DNA of 9,652 bases from Desulfobulbaceae bacterium (GTDB lineage: Bacteria > Desulfobacterota > Desulfobulbia > Desulfobulbales > SURF-16): the NCBI GenBank assembly GCA_024763115.1, contig JANTGB010000061.1, positions 1 to 9,652 of the forward strand. Reading direction: 5' to 3'. Shown piece by piece: positions 1-7,369 of this stretch. A program made the translations under genes and the position numbers. Each line of letters begins with the position of its first letter. Within the stretch, counting starts at the first letter, position 1. The notes below the pieces were generated by a model, which saw only the letters and a program-made list of their open reading frames with translations, was not told the origin of the DNA and ran no database searches.

Positions 1-1
1 C

Positions 2-40
2 TGCGCCGACCTGATCACGAAAATCTACGGCACCCTGTAA
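2..40 (+). CDS. 3' end of an unidentified gene, possibly IS-borne (partial)
   Basis: The frame reads CADLITKIYGTL followed by TAA at 38-40. The inverted copy at the other end of the window reads CTSLITKIYGTL-TAA, so the frame and stop are kept in both. Similarity drops soon after the stop, which is what a coding 3' end would give. Both copies lie just inside an IS66-like terminus, so an IS-borne gene such as a transposase is plausible. I do not recognise the C-terminus as that of a known transposase. With only 12 codons visible this could be chance. Confidence 0.3.
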   Translation, partial: CADLITKIYGTL

Positions 41-104
41 CCAGTTACAATTACAGGGGTTAGCGAAGTTATAGCGCTTCCCCCATGAGTAGTTACATTA
101 AAAC

Positions 105-123
105 AAAAAATTGTTTAGACAAT
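105..123 (-). terminator. Weak candidate Rho-independent terminator at the end of the operon
   Basis: On the minus strand ATTGT-ctaa-ACAAT forms a 5-bp stem, with the stop codon of the last gene in the loop, and runs straight into TTTTTTGTTTT. The stem is short and AT-rich. In the right repeat copy the first arm reads AATGT, so the stem is not kept there. It is the only terminator-like structure found downstream of the operon. Confidence 0.3.
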
Positions 124-1296
124 GGTTTTAAGCGCCTGATGTAATTTCCGTTGTTTATTGACAATTGTAACCTGAAAGGGCTCCTGCACCCCGACGGTAG
201 CGGAAAAGTTGCGCAGTCGTTCAATAACCGGAAAGGAAACCTCCTGGCCTTTGACTGCCAGCAGCAGACCATTTGTCGAAATAATATCCTGGTCAACGAT
301 CATGCCTGGTTTGAGATCTATTACATCAAGCCTTTTGTGAATTTTTTCGATATTTTCTTCTTCAAGCTTTTTCAGAACTTCCAGCAGCCTGGGATTATAT
401 TCTCCTTCCCGCCGGGCCAGCAGTTCACAGGCGTATTCATGTTCACAGCCCTGGAAGGAGAGCTCGTCATAATCGAGGACAATTCGTAAAATCTGGGCCC
501 CGGCCTGCACCAGTTTTTCCTGGGAATTGGCCGGAGGATCAAAATCCTTGTAATTTTTGAGCTGCAAACCTATCATCCTGGAAATGAGTTCAAAGCGGGA
601 TATATTGGCCAGCAGCCTGGCCCCGGCTGCCGGATGAGACTGGAACATAAGCCGTTCATCGTCATCAATCTTGATTCCTTTATACATTTTTTCCAGGGTC
701 TCACTGGGCAGGGTAACGCAACCGATCTGGGAAAGCAGGGCAGCGATCTGGAACTGCCACAGTCCCGGCAGCTTGAGCATTATCGCCATTTCCCGGACAT
801 AACTTTTAATCCGGTTGGCCCGGCTGAAGGCTGCCGGATTAACCATGCTGAGGATATCGGTAAGTACCTTGATGCTGCCGCTCAAGGTCTTATTGAGCAG
901 TTCTTTTTCCGCCGTGATCAGGCGGTATTGCTCTAAGGCTCCTTTAATCCCGTTTTCCAGTAATTCCGGGGGACAGGGCTTGGTGAAAAATCGAAATATA
1001 CTGCCCTCGTTCACCGCCTGAATCGCGGTTTCCTGGTCGGCGTTGCCGGTGAGCATCATCCGTACCGTATCCGGGGCAATCTCTTTTACCTTGGCTAAAA
1101 GCTGCACTCCATTCATTTCCGGCATCCGCATATCGGAAACCAGCACGGCAAAAGGGCCTTTTTCCCGGACAATCCGCAGAGCTTCGGCTCCGGAAAGGGC
1201 AGTGGTTATTTTAAATTTTTTACGATGTTGACGTTTAAGGGCGTCCAGAACATTGACCTCGTCATCAACAAACAGCACCTTGTTATTCATTGTCAT
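115..1296 (-). CDS. Response regulator: REC plus degenerate HD-GYP-like domain
   Basis: Residues 1-125 form a complete receiver domain: acidic pair D11/D12, phospho-acceptor D55 in SDMRMP, T83 in MLTG and K106 in FTKP. Residues ~137-300 have the helical layout of an HD-GYP/HD phosphohydrolase, including SHPAAG where the family has HPxxG. However, the metal-binding HDIGK motif is replaced by SQIGC (189-193), and the HHE and DGxGYP motifs are absent (DFDPPA near the latter). It is therefore probably catalytically dead and may act as a c-di-GMP-related or protein-binding output; this is inference. Residues ~320-365 (LKPGMIVDQDI, LLLAVKGQEV) match the C-terminal extension often seen after REC-HD proteins. 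It overlaps the upstream REC-HDOD gene, with ATG at 1296 or 1290 and no strong ribosome site to choose between them. The last six codons and the stop lie inside the inverted repeat, so the tail may be supplied by the repeat. Confidence 0.9.
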   Translation of the reverse strand: MTMNNKVLFVDDEVNVLDALKRQHRKKFKITTALSGAEALRIVREKGPFAVLVSDMRMPEMNGVQLLAKVKEIAPDTVRMMLTGNADQETAIQAVNEGSIFRFFTKPCPPELLENGIKGALEQYRLITAEKELLNKTLSGSIKVLTDILSMVNPAAFSRANRIKSYVREMAIMLKLPGLWQFQIAALLSQIGCVTLPSETLEKMYKGIKIDDDERLMFQSHPAAGARLLANISRFELISRMIGLQLKNYKDFDPPANSQEKLVQAGAQILRIVLDYDELSFQGCEHEYACELLARREGEYNPRLLEVLKKLEEENIEKIHKRLDVIDLKPGMIVDQDIISTNGLLLAVKGQEVSFPVIERLRNFSATVGVQEPFQVTIVNKQRKLHQALKTIV

Positions 1297-2485
1297 TATC
1301 CGCTGTAGATATTTTTACCCATTCTGGAAAGCTATCCAGACAGCCCACTCTGTCCAGATAGTCATTGTCAGGCTCATACTGGTCGTCTGCTGTTTTTTTG
1401 TCTTTATTATAGATGATAAGGTTGGCTGCGTATACCGCAGTAAGAGGTTCAAATGTTTTACCCGGATATTTCCCCGGTCGGTGATGATAGGCAATAGCGT
1501 CTATCACCGGGCTGGGGAAACCCCATAGCCCCAGGAGATAAGCGCCGATTTCCGCATGGCCGGCCTTGAAGATCTTTCGCTCCGCCTGAAAAACAGCAAG
1601 CCCTTCCTTTTCTCTTAATTCTTGAATCAGGCCGTATTCAGCCGGCAGATTAGCTGCCATGACCAGTTTGCCCACGTCATGCATGAGTCCGGCTATAAGG
1701 GCTTCATCAGCCATTTCCCCGGTCCCGGCATTTTCGGCGATTTTCTGGGCCAGTCCTCCCACCGCCATGCTGTGGTTCATTAATTCCGCAAGAGAAATTC
1801 CTGCCGGTTGGTCTTTTTCATAATCGGCAAAAATCCGGACAGTCAACACCAGGGATTTGATAGTGTCGAGGCCGAGAAGATGAACTGCCTGCTCCGGGTT
1901 TTTTACATTCTGAAAATGACCGAAAAATGCCGAGTTAACCAGTTGCATTATCTTGGCGCTCATGCCGATGTCCCGGGCTATGCATTGGGCCACATCATCA
2001 ACCGAGCTTTCCGGGTCGGCCAGCAGTTCCCGTAGTTCAAGATAAATATCAGGCAGACTGGGCAGGGTGTTGATCCTGGCAACCACCTTGCGTAACAATG
2101 GATGAGTCAGGAGATTGTTCAGCAGGCAGGCCCGGTGCAGGGTGGTTTTTAATCGTTCCGGTTCACAGGGCTTGGCCAGGAACTGGTGAACCACGCCAAT
2201 TGTCCGCAGGACGGATTCGTCATCGGCCTGGCCGGTCAGCATAATACGAATGGCCTGGGGATATTTTTCCTGAATTTCTCTCAGCAGCTCCGCCCCGTCC
2301 ATGCCCGGCATTCTCATGTCGGAAATTATGACATCAGCCGGTTTTTCAGCCATTATTTCCAGGGCCCGGCGACCGCTGTCGGCAAACTGCATATCAAGAC
2401 CCTTGCGCAGGGAGCGGAGCATTCGTTTCATGCCGTCCAGGATGTTCTGCTCATCGTCAACAAAAAGAATCCGTTTTTTGTCCAT
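1283..2485 (-). CDS. Response regulator: REC-HDOD
   Basis: Residues 1-120 are a canonical receiver: D10/D11, phospho-acceptor D56 in SDMRMPGMDG, T84 in MLTG and K105 in LAKP. An HDOD domain follows at ~138-330. It starts at the typical NTLPSLP, passes through IARDIGMSAKIMQLVNSAFFG, and ends near IAYHHRPGKYP. It keeps MHDVGKLV at 268-275. HDOD domains are generally regarded as non-catalytic signalling modules, so this conservation is not evidence of hydrolase activity. The C-terminal ~40 residues are acidic and probably disordered. The start lies 2 nt after the stop of the upstream haem-sensor kinase, preceded by GGGAAA, and the 3' end overlaps the next receiver gene. The likely role is phosphorylation-controlled output of the neighbouring kinases, but its effector partner is unknown. 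Confidence 0.93.
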   Translation of the reverse strand: MDKKRILFVDDEQNILDGMKRMLRSLRKGLDMQFADSGRRALEIMAEKPADVIISDMRMPGMDGAELLREIQEKYPQAIRIMLTGQADDESVLRTIGVVHQFLAKPCEPERLKTTLHRACLLNNLLTHPLLRKVVARINTLPSLPDIYLELRELLADPESSVDDVAQCIARDIGMSAKIMQLVNSAFFGHFQNVKNPEQAVHLLGLDTIKSLVLTVRIFADYEKDQPAGISLAELMNHSMAVGGLAQKIAENAGTGEMADEALIAGLMHDVGKLVMAANLPAEYGLIQELREKEGLAVFQAERKIFKAGHAEIGAYLLGLWGFPSPVIDAIAYHHRPGKYPGKTFEPLTAVYAANLIIYNKDKKTADDQYEPDNDYLDRVGCLDSFPEWVKISTADNDNE

Positions 2486-2487
2486 GT

Positions 2488-4476
2488 CTATTTCCCGGTT
2501 TTTCGCTGCAGAGGCAGCCGAATAATAAAGGTCGTTCCCTGTCCCATTTCCGACTTAACCATAAGCCGGCCGCCATGTTTGCTTTCCACCACGTCACGGG
2601 CAATAGCCAATCCCTGTCCCGTGCCCTTGCCAACCTCCTTGGTGGTGAAAAATGGATCAAATATTTTATCCAGAATTACATCAGGCATGCCCATGCCGCT
2701 GTCGGCAATGGCAATTTCCACCCAGTTGTCTTTTTGCCGGCTGACGATTTTAATGGTTCCCTTTTCGCCATCAGGATTATCGCCCAGTTTTTCTTTGATG
2801 GCATGGGCGGCATTAATAATAATATTAAGAAACACCTGGCCCATTTCATCAGCAAGACAGGGAACCGAGGGCAGGTTCGGGTCAAGGCCTGATTTAACCT
2901 CAGCCACATATTTCCATTCATTACGGGCCACGGTCACGGTATTTTTTATAATGTGGTTAATATTATTCAGGCTGATTTCCTTGCTGCCCGGATGGGAAAA
3001 TTCCTTCATGGCCTGGACAATGGTGCTGATCCGTTTAATCCCGTCGCGGGACTGGCGGATAGCTTTGGGGATCTCTTCGGCCAGGTACTCCCAGTCCGCC
3101 TCCTCGAACTCTTCAGCCAGTTCCTCCCATTTTTCCGGCGGAATATTTTCTTTTTCGGCCATAGTCAGCAGCTCGTTACTTTTGTCTACCAGGCCGCCGA
3201 TATCAGTAAAGGCCTCATCCAGGAAATCAATATTTGAGCCGACATACTGGGCCGGCGTATTTATCTCATGGGCAATGCCGGCGGCCAGTTGACCGACCGA
3301 CTCCATCTTCTGGGACTGAACCAGGCGGCTCTGCATTTTTTCCTTCTCCTCCCGGGCTGTTTTTCTTTTGGTAATATCCCGCACCAGGGCTACGCAGCGG
3401 CCCTTACCGTTTTCCGGTACCACATACTGCAGAGTAACCTCAACCGGCACTCCACCTTTGCTCTTGTGCCAGTGAACAGTTTCAAAGGTCAGGGAATCGC
3501 GCTCTTTATTAACAAGCATGGTGATCATATCCCGAAAATCCTCTTCAGTAAATTCCGGTTTAATGTCAAGGGGGGTCATGGTCAGCAGTTCTTCAGCGGA
3601 ATAACCGACCTGTTCAACTGCTCCCTGATTTACATAGAAAAAGCGCAGGGTGTCGGGCCGGAACATGAAGACGCAATCATTGATATTATCCAGGGTTGTT
3701 TTAAAATTGGCAAGATCCGCTTCCGTTTCCTGTCTTTTGAGCAGCAGCAGATGGAGCCGCCAGGTGCCGACCCCCAGTCCGACCAGGCCCAGGAGCCAGA
3801 GAGCAAGATAGATAAAATAACTGTTCAGCAGCCGGTTATGTTCCACCGCCGTTATCTCTTGCATGGGGATGGAAATGCTGATGCCGCCGCGGATATCGCC
3901 CACCTTGCAGCCCTGGTCTCCGTGGCAGCGCAGACATGACTTTTCAACAAACAAGGGCTTCATAAAACGATAATTCTCCACTCCGTCAATCAGTTCTATT
4001 GATGAAATTTCAGTTTCTCCGGCAGCAAAACGTTCCAGCGCTGTTTTTTCCCAGGGATCAGGGCTGTTAGCTGGGTTGATTGGTTTAAGGCTGCAGATGT
4101 GGCCGTAAATAAGTCCTTTCTTTTTTTCCAAATCATGTATCTGCCTGGTCATGTAGGCGGGGTTGATTTTGGTGAGTTTTTTCCCCGAAGGAGTGCTGAT
4201 GTCCCGCTCCGGCACGTCAAGATAGGGATTGGGCGGAGTCTCTTCACTGACCTCGGCATATACCCCACCTTTGGCGGCGCACCATTTGCGATGGATTATA
4301 TCCCTGGTAAAAATACTTTCGGCCTGCAGGCGCACCATGTTCATGCTGTCCCTGCCGGCACGATACATCTGGTAGCCCATGGCCGCGAGCATGATCATTG
4401 ACCAGCAAAAGGCCAGAACAAGATAATGGCGTACCATGTTAATGTTTTTGTCTGTTTTAAGGGAAAAATCAGTCAT
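2488..4476 (-). CDS. Membrane sensor histidine kinase: DUF3365/Tll0287-like haem c sensor, PAS, HisKA, HATPase
   Basis: A short cytoplasmic N-terminus is followed by TM1 (~16-37), an extracytoplasmic DUF3365/Tll0287-like domain (~40-208) and TM2 (~217-240). The sensor has the family signature KWCAAKGGVYAEV (64-76), PAYMTRQ, and CLRCH (181-185), a c-type haem attachment site. A PAS domain covers ~255-370. The dimerisation domain has H403 in AAGIAHEINTPAQYVG, with an unusually long acidic helical section before FSHPG (~493). The ATPase has N555 (N box), DSGMGM (592-597), IFDPFFTTK (605-613) and GKGTGQGL (616-623), so it looks active. Haem-based redox or gas sensing is inferred from the family. 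AGGA at 4486-4489, 9 nt before the ATG, supports the start. The gene sits 2 nt upstream of REC-HDOD, its most likely partner. Confidence 0.93.
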   Translation of the reverse strand: MTDFSLKTDKNINMVRHYLVLAFCWSMIMLAAMGYQMYRAGRDSMNMVRLQAESIFTRDIIHRKWCAAKGGVYAEVSEETPPNPYLDVPERDISTPSGKKLTKINPAYMTRQIHDLEKKKGLIYGHICSLKPINPANSPDPWEKTALERFAAGETEISSIELIDGVENYRFMKPLFVEKSCLRCHGDQGCKVGDIRGGISISIPMQEITAVEHNRLLNSYFIYLALWLLGLVGLGVGTWRLHLLLLKRQETEADLANFKTTLDNINDCVFMFRPDTLRFFYVNQGAVEQVGYSAEELLTMTPLDIKPEFTEEDFRDMITMLVNKERDSLTFETVHWHKSKGGVPVEVTLQYVVPENGKGRCVALVRDITKRKTAREEKEKMQSRLVQSQKMESVGQLAAGIAHEINTPAQYVGSNIDFLDEAFTDIGGLVDKSNELLTMAEKENIPPEKWEELAEEFEEADWEYLAEEIPKAIRQSRDGIKRISTIVQAMKEFSHPGSKEISLNNINHIIKNTVTVARNEWKYVAEVKSGLDPNLPSVPCLADEMGQVFLNIIINAAHAIKEKLGDNPDGEKGTIKIVSRQKDNWVEIAIADSGMGMPDVILDKIFDPFFTTKEVGKGTGQGLAIARDVVESKHGGRLMVKSEMGQGTTFIIRLPLQRKTGK

Positions 4477-4492
4477 TTTTTAAGATCCTGTT

Positions 4493-4591
4493 TTAAGGGC
4501 ATTTTGATGACAAGGGCTCGGTTTTAACCTCTGTCACGTATTTCCGCTCATTGCGGGCCAAGGTAATTGTATTTTTAATTTCCCCCCCCAT
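4493..4591 (-). pseudogene. Relic of a histidine kinase of the same subfamily as the haem-sensor kinase
   Basis: This lies in the 124-nt gap between two kinase genes. It reads ATG-GGG-GGG and then EIKNTITLARNERKYVTEVK, ending at a stop after KCP (32 codons in all). It matches residues ~508-528 of the downstream kinase (IIKNTVTVARNEWKYVAEVK) and then diverges where that protein continues to its N box. Similarity is also clear at DNA level over about 60 bases. No H box, ATP-binding motif or input domain remains. It looks like a leftover from a duplicated kinase. An ATG and GGAG precede it, so translation of a short peptide is possible but unlikely to be functional. A run of eight Gs (minus strand) sits at its 5' end. 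Confidence 0.75.
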
Positions 4592-4600
4592 TTCTCCATC

Positions 4601-7369
4601 CTACGATTCTTTATGCCGGCCTGGTAATTCAATAAAAAACGTTGTCTTTTCCCCGGGGGAAGACTCAACCCATAATTTCCCTTTATAGGCCCCGCAGATT
4701 ATATTGTAGGAAATATAAAGACCAAGCCCGGTACCGGCACCGACATCCTTGGTGGTAAAAAAGGGATCAAAAATTTTACTCATGGTCGCCTGGTCAATAC
4801 CGGGCCCGTTATCCTCAACTTCAATCCGAACCATACCATCTTTTTTAAAGGCGCGGAGAACAATCCGGGGCTTGAAGCCGGGAGAATCAACGGTTGCCAG
4901 GGACTGCGCCGCGTTTTTCAGGAGATTAAGAATTACCTGTTCAATTTCCATGGACACGCAGGAAAGAGAAATTGTCTCCCGACCGTATTCTCTGACAAAT
5001 TCAACCGTCATTATTATATATTTTTTCTTCATGTCATAATCAGACCGGGCCAGAAGCACAGCGGAATCAAGAATGTCGGTTAAAGAGGTGACAGTGCTTT
5101 TCGTCTGTCCCGGCCGACTGAAGCGCAGCAGGCTTTTAATAATTTTTGCCGCCCCGGCGGCTGAATCACGGATACCTTTTATATAGGTAAATATGTTTTG
5201 AGAATTTAAATAATTCTGCAGGTTATCCAGGTTTATTTTATATTCCCCCGCAGCTTTAAGGTTAACAGGGTCATCAGTCTTAAGTCCTTCCTCAATTATC
5301 TGGGCCGACTGCATGATGCCGCTTAAGGGGGTGTTTATCTCATGGGCTACCCCGGCGGCCAGGCCGGCAATGGTGGTCATTTTTTCGGTGAGCATGAGCT
5401 GGGCTTCCATTTTCTGCCGTTGCTTATTCTGTTCTATTACATAAAGACCATAGGCCAGATCATTTGCCACTTCAGCAAAGACCTCCTGTTCCTCATGGTC
5501 AACGAGCAGATTCCTGTCAACCAGGACCACCATAAATCCTGAAAAATCGTCATCATAGCTTAGTAAGGCAGCCATCACGCTGTTATCTAATGATTTGTCG
5601 GCAAAAGGGCAGTCTTTACATAACTTATATCTATCCGGAAAAATTTTAACCTTAACTTCTTTTTTTAATCTGTTGATACAGGGCGGCAGCCGGCCGGTCT
5701 CGATATTTTTTTTTGTTAAATTTAATTCACAGTTGCTGCCGGAATAAGCGGCATGGCTGATTCTCATTTTATTATCCAGCAGGATAATCCGGGCGCTGTT
5801 ATAGCCCCGGTTTCCGGTCAGCAGGTCACAGATTCTGCGGATAAGATCAGCACCATTCTTTTCCGCCATAATTAACTGCTGAATCTGCATAATGGTCTTC
5901 AGCACCAGGTTTAGATGCGAGATTCTTTCCTCTTTAAGGCGAAGTTTTGTAACATCGCTGAATACGCAGTGGGTCTGGAGAAAGTTCCCCTTTGGGTCAG
6001 TGGAAATATTACCGCTGAATGAGACCAGGATGTCTGTGCCATCCTTTTTCCGCAGTTTAAGTTCTGTTTTGCAGCTCCGGCCATGGGTCATGAATTCATT
6101 AAATTTTTCCTGAAAATCCGCTGCCGTCTCCGGGCTGATAAAATTAAAAAAAGAACGACCGATTACCTCTTCGTTTTTATAACCCAGGATATCAAGCCAG
6201 CTCTGGTTAACCTCGTGCAGCAAGCCGTTTCCGTCAAGAGATTGGTAGGGAATCGGGGCCTGCTCATAAAGGAGACGAAAACGGATCTCGTCGTTACTTA
6301 TTTTTTTCTGTGTCTGCCTGTCACGTTCAAGTTGAACCAGGAGAAAAAAGACCAGGGGCAGGAGGATGACAACAATGGCCCAGAAAATTGTCCAGGGAAA
6401 ACGCGAGAGAGGAGAGATGAATGATTGTAATTGTTCAGCAGGGATATAAGAGAGAAGAATAGGGTGATCTCCGGAGCCTTGCAGGGAGGATAATTTTTTA
6501 AAGGAAAACATGCCGTTTTCGGTCATTATCAGGCCGGTGTCGCTTTTTTTTATTTTTTGCCATTCCGCTGGATATCTTCCGGCAAATGATTTTCTGTCAT
6601 TGAGCATAAAACCCCATTCGTCAGCCGGATCAGGGGCCAGGAGCCAGAAGCCGTTACGATTTAAAACCATGGTCTGCCCGGAAACAGTCAGGCTATGGCC
6701 CAGGTCTGATAATTCCTGTTGAAAACGGGCAAAAAGATTGCGAGCAAAATAATTTAAAACAATAATACCCCTTCTGTTGCCGTTATCAGCAAAAAGAGGG
6801 GTGGCAATCCGCAACATGGGTTTGTATGGATGTTCAATTTTTTTATGTTCAATATTAAGATCAATGGGGCTGAAATATATTTTCCGGGGCTCAAGCTTCA
6901 TGGTATCTATAAAATAATACCTTTTACTCTTGTCCTGAAGTTTATCCCGGGGAACAATATAGGGGTTGCCGCTATTGTAATTAATCCTGATGAGTTCCCA
7001 GCCTGATTCGCCGATATACCTGATCTGGTCGTAGATTTTTTTACTCCTGATAAATGCCGTCAGTCCCTCTTCCAGTTGTTTTTTCATCATCTCGTTGCCC
7101 GGCTCGTTCAGCAGTATATGCAACTCGGGTGCCTGAGAGAAAAATATCAGGTCTTTACGGATATTATCAAGTTCCTGGTAAACTGCATCGCTGCCATAGT
7201 TAAGGCAGAGCTGTTCTTTTGTTTTCAGGCGGTCAAGGTCGGATTGGGCGGATAACCAGGCATGGAGAAAACAGCCCAGGCTGATCAGCAGGAAAAGCAG
7301 GGCCGGGACGATTATATTGCCGGGCCTCCTGAGGGTTGAAATAATCTGTTTGGAAAATGGGTCAGCCAT
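4601..7369 (-). CDS. Membrane sensor histidine kinase: dCache-like, PAS, GAF-like, HisKA, HATPase
   Basis: ATG at 7369 gives 922 aa; a TTG at 7372 is one codon earlier. I prefer the ATG, which overlaps the previous gene in ATGGCTGA. Residue numbers below count from the TTG. TM1 is ~18-40. A periplasmic dCache/LuxQ-like region (~45-325) has RYYFIDTMKLEP, IYFSPIDLNIE and PYKPMLRIATP, as in ligand-binding Cache sensors. TM2 is ~326-348, PAS ~362-478. A GAF-like domain (~485-648) carries C548, C565, C585 and C588, the last two in CKDCPFADK. H677 lies in AAGVAHEINTPLSG. The DHp helices carry a long insert (INLDNLQNYLNSQNI) before RFSRPG. The N box has N820, then DNGPGI (854-859), IFDPFFTTK (867-875) and GAGTGLGL (878-885). 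It appears complete and active. The ligand cannot be told from sequence. Confidence 0.93.
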   Translation of the reverse strand: MADPFSKQIISTLRRPGNIIVPALLFLLISLGCFLHAWLSAQSDLDRLKTKEQLCLNYGSDAVYQELDNIRKDLIFFSQAPELHILLNEPGNEMMKKQLEEGLTAFIRSKKIYDQIRYIGESGWELIRINYNSGNPYIVPRDKLQDKSKRYYFIDTMKLEPRKIYFSPIDLNIEHKKIEHPYKPMLRIATPLFADNGNRRGIIVLNYFARNLFARFQQELSDLGHSLTVSGQTMVLNRNGFWLLAPDPADEWGFMLNDRKSFAGRYPAEWQKIKKSDTGLIMTENGMFSFKKLSSLQGSGDHPILLSYIPAEQLQSFISPLSRFPWTIFWAIVVILLPLVFFLLVQLERDRQTQKKISNDEIRFRLLYEQAPIPYQSLDGNGLLHEVNQSWLDILGYKNEEVIGRSFFNFISPETAADFQEKFNEFMTHGRSCKTELKLRKKDGTDILVSFSGNISTDPKGNFLQTHCVFSDVTKLRLKEERISHLNLVLKTIMQIQQLIMAEKNGADLIRRICDLLTGNRGYNSARIILLDNKMRISHAAYSGSNCELNLTKKNIETGRLPPCINRLKKEVKVKIFPDRYKLCKDCPFADKSLDNSVMAALLSYDDDFSGFMVVLVDRNLLVDHEEQEVFAEVANDLAYGLYVIEQNKQRQKMEAQLMLTEKMTTIAGLAAGVAHEINTPLSGIMQSAQIIEEGLKTDDPVNLKAAGEYKINLDNLQNYLNSQNIFTYIKGIRDSAAGAAKIIKSLLRFSRPGQTKSTVTSLTDILDSAVLLARSDYDMKKKYIIMTVEFVREYGRETISLSCVSMEIEQVILNLLKNAAQSLATVDSPGFKPRIVLRAFKKDGMVRIEVEDNGPGIDQATMSKIFDPFFTTKDVGAGTGLGLYISYNIICGAYKGKLWVESSPGEKTTFFIELPGRHKES

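Larger units (their letters stand above)
1..136. repeat. Left copy of ~140-bp imperfect inverted repeat bounding the cluster
   Basis: Read outward on the minus strand from 136, this matches the plus strand from 9513 to 9652. The outer 96 bases (96 to 1 against 9557 to 9652) align without a gap, with about 77 of 96 identical by eye. The inner ~40 bases also align, with small gaps. The best-conserved block is at 11-48. An IS66-like end, GTAACTACTCATGGGG, starts at 96 and points out of the window. TGTAAC-CA-GTTACA at 36-49 is a subterminal palindrome. The repeat also holds the last codons and stop of the neighbouring response-regulator gene. Confidence 0.85.

Noticed and set aside
2186..3292. 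Long plus-strand open frame (368 codons)
   Set aside because: It is antisense to the REC-HDOD gene and the 3' part of the haem-sensor kinase, both of which carry complete family motifs. The plus-strand translation shows no domain.
3268..3939. Plus-strand open frame of 223 codons
   Set aside because: It lies wholly opposite the haem-sensor kinase and has no recognisable motif or credible start context.
4477..4600. Frameshifted C-terminal extension of the upstream kinase
   Set aside because: That kinase already ends with a complete ATPase domain at its stop codon. The relic corresponds to a region before the N box, so it cannot be its continuation.
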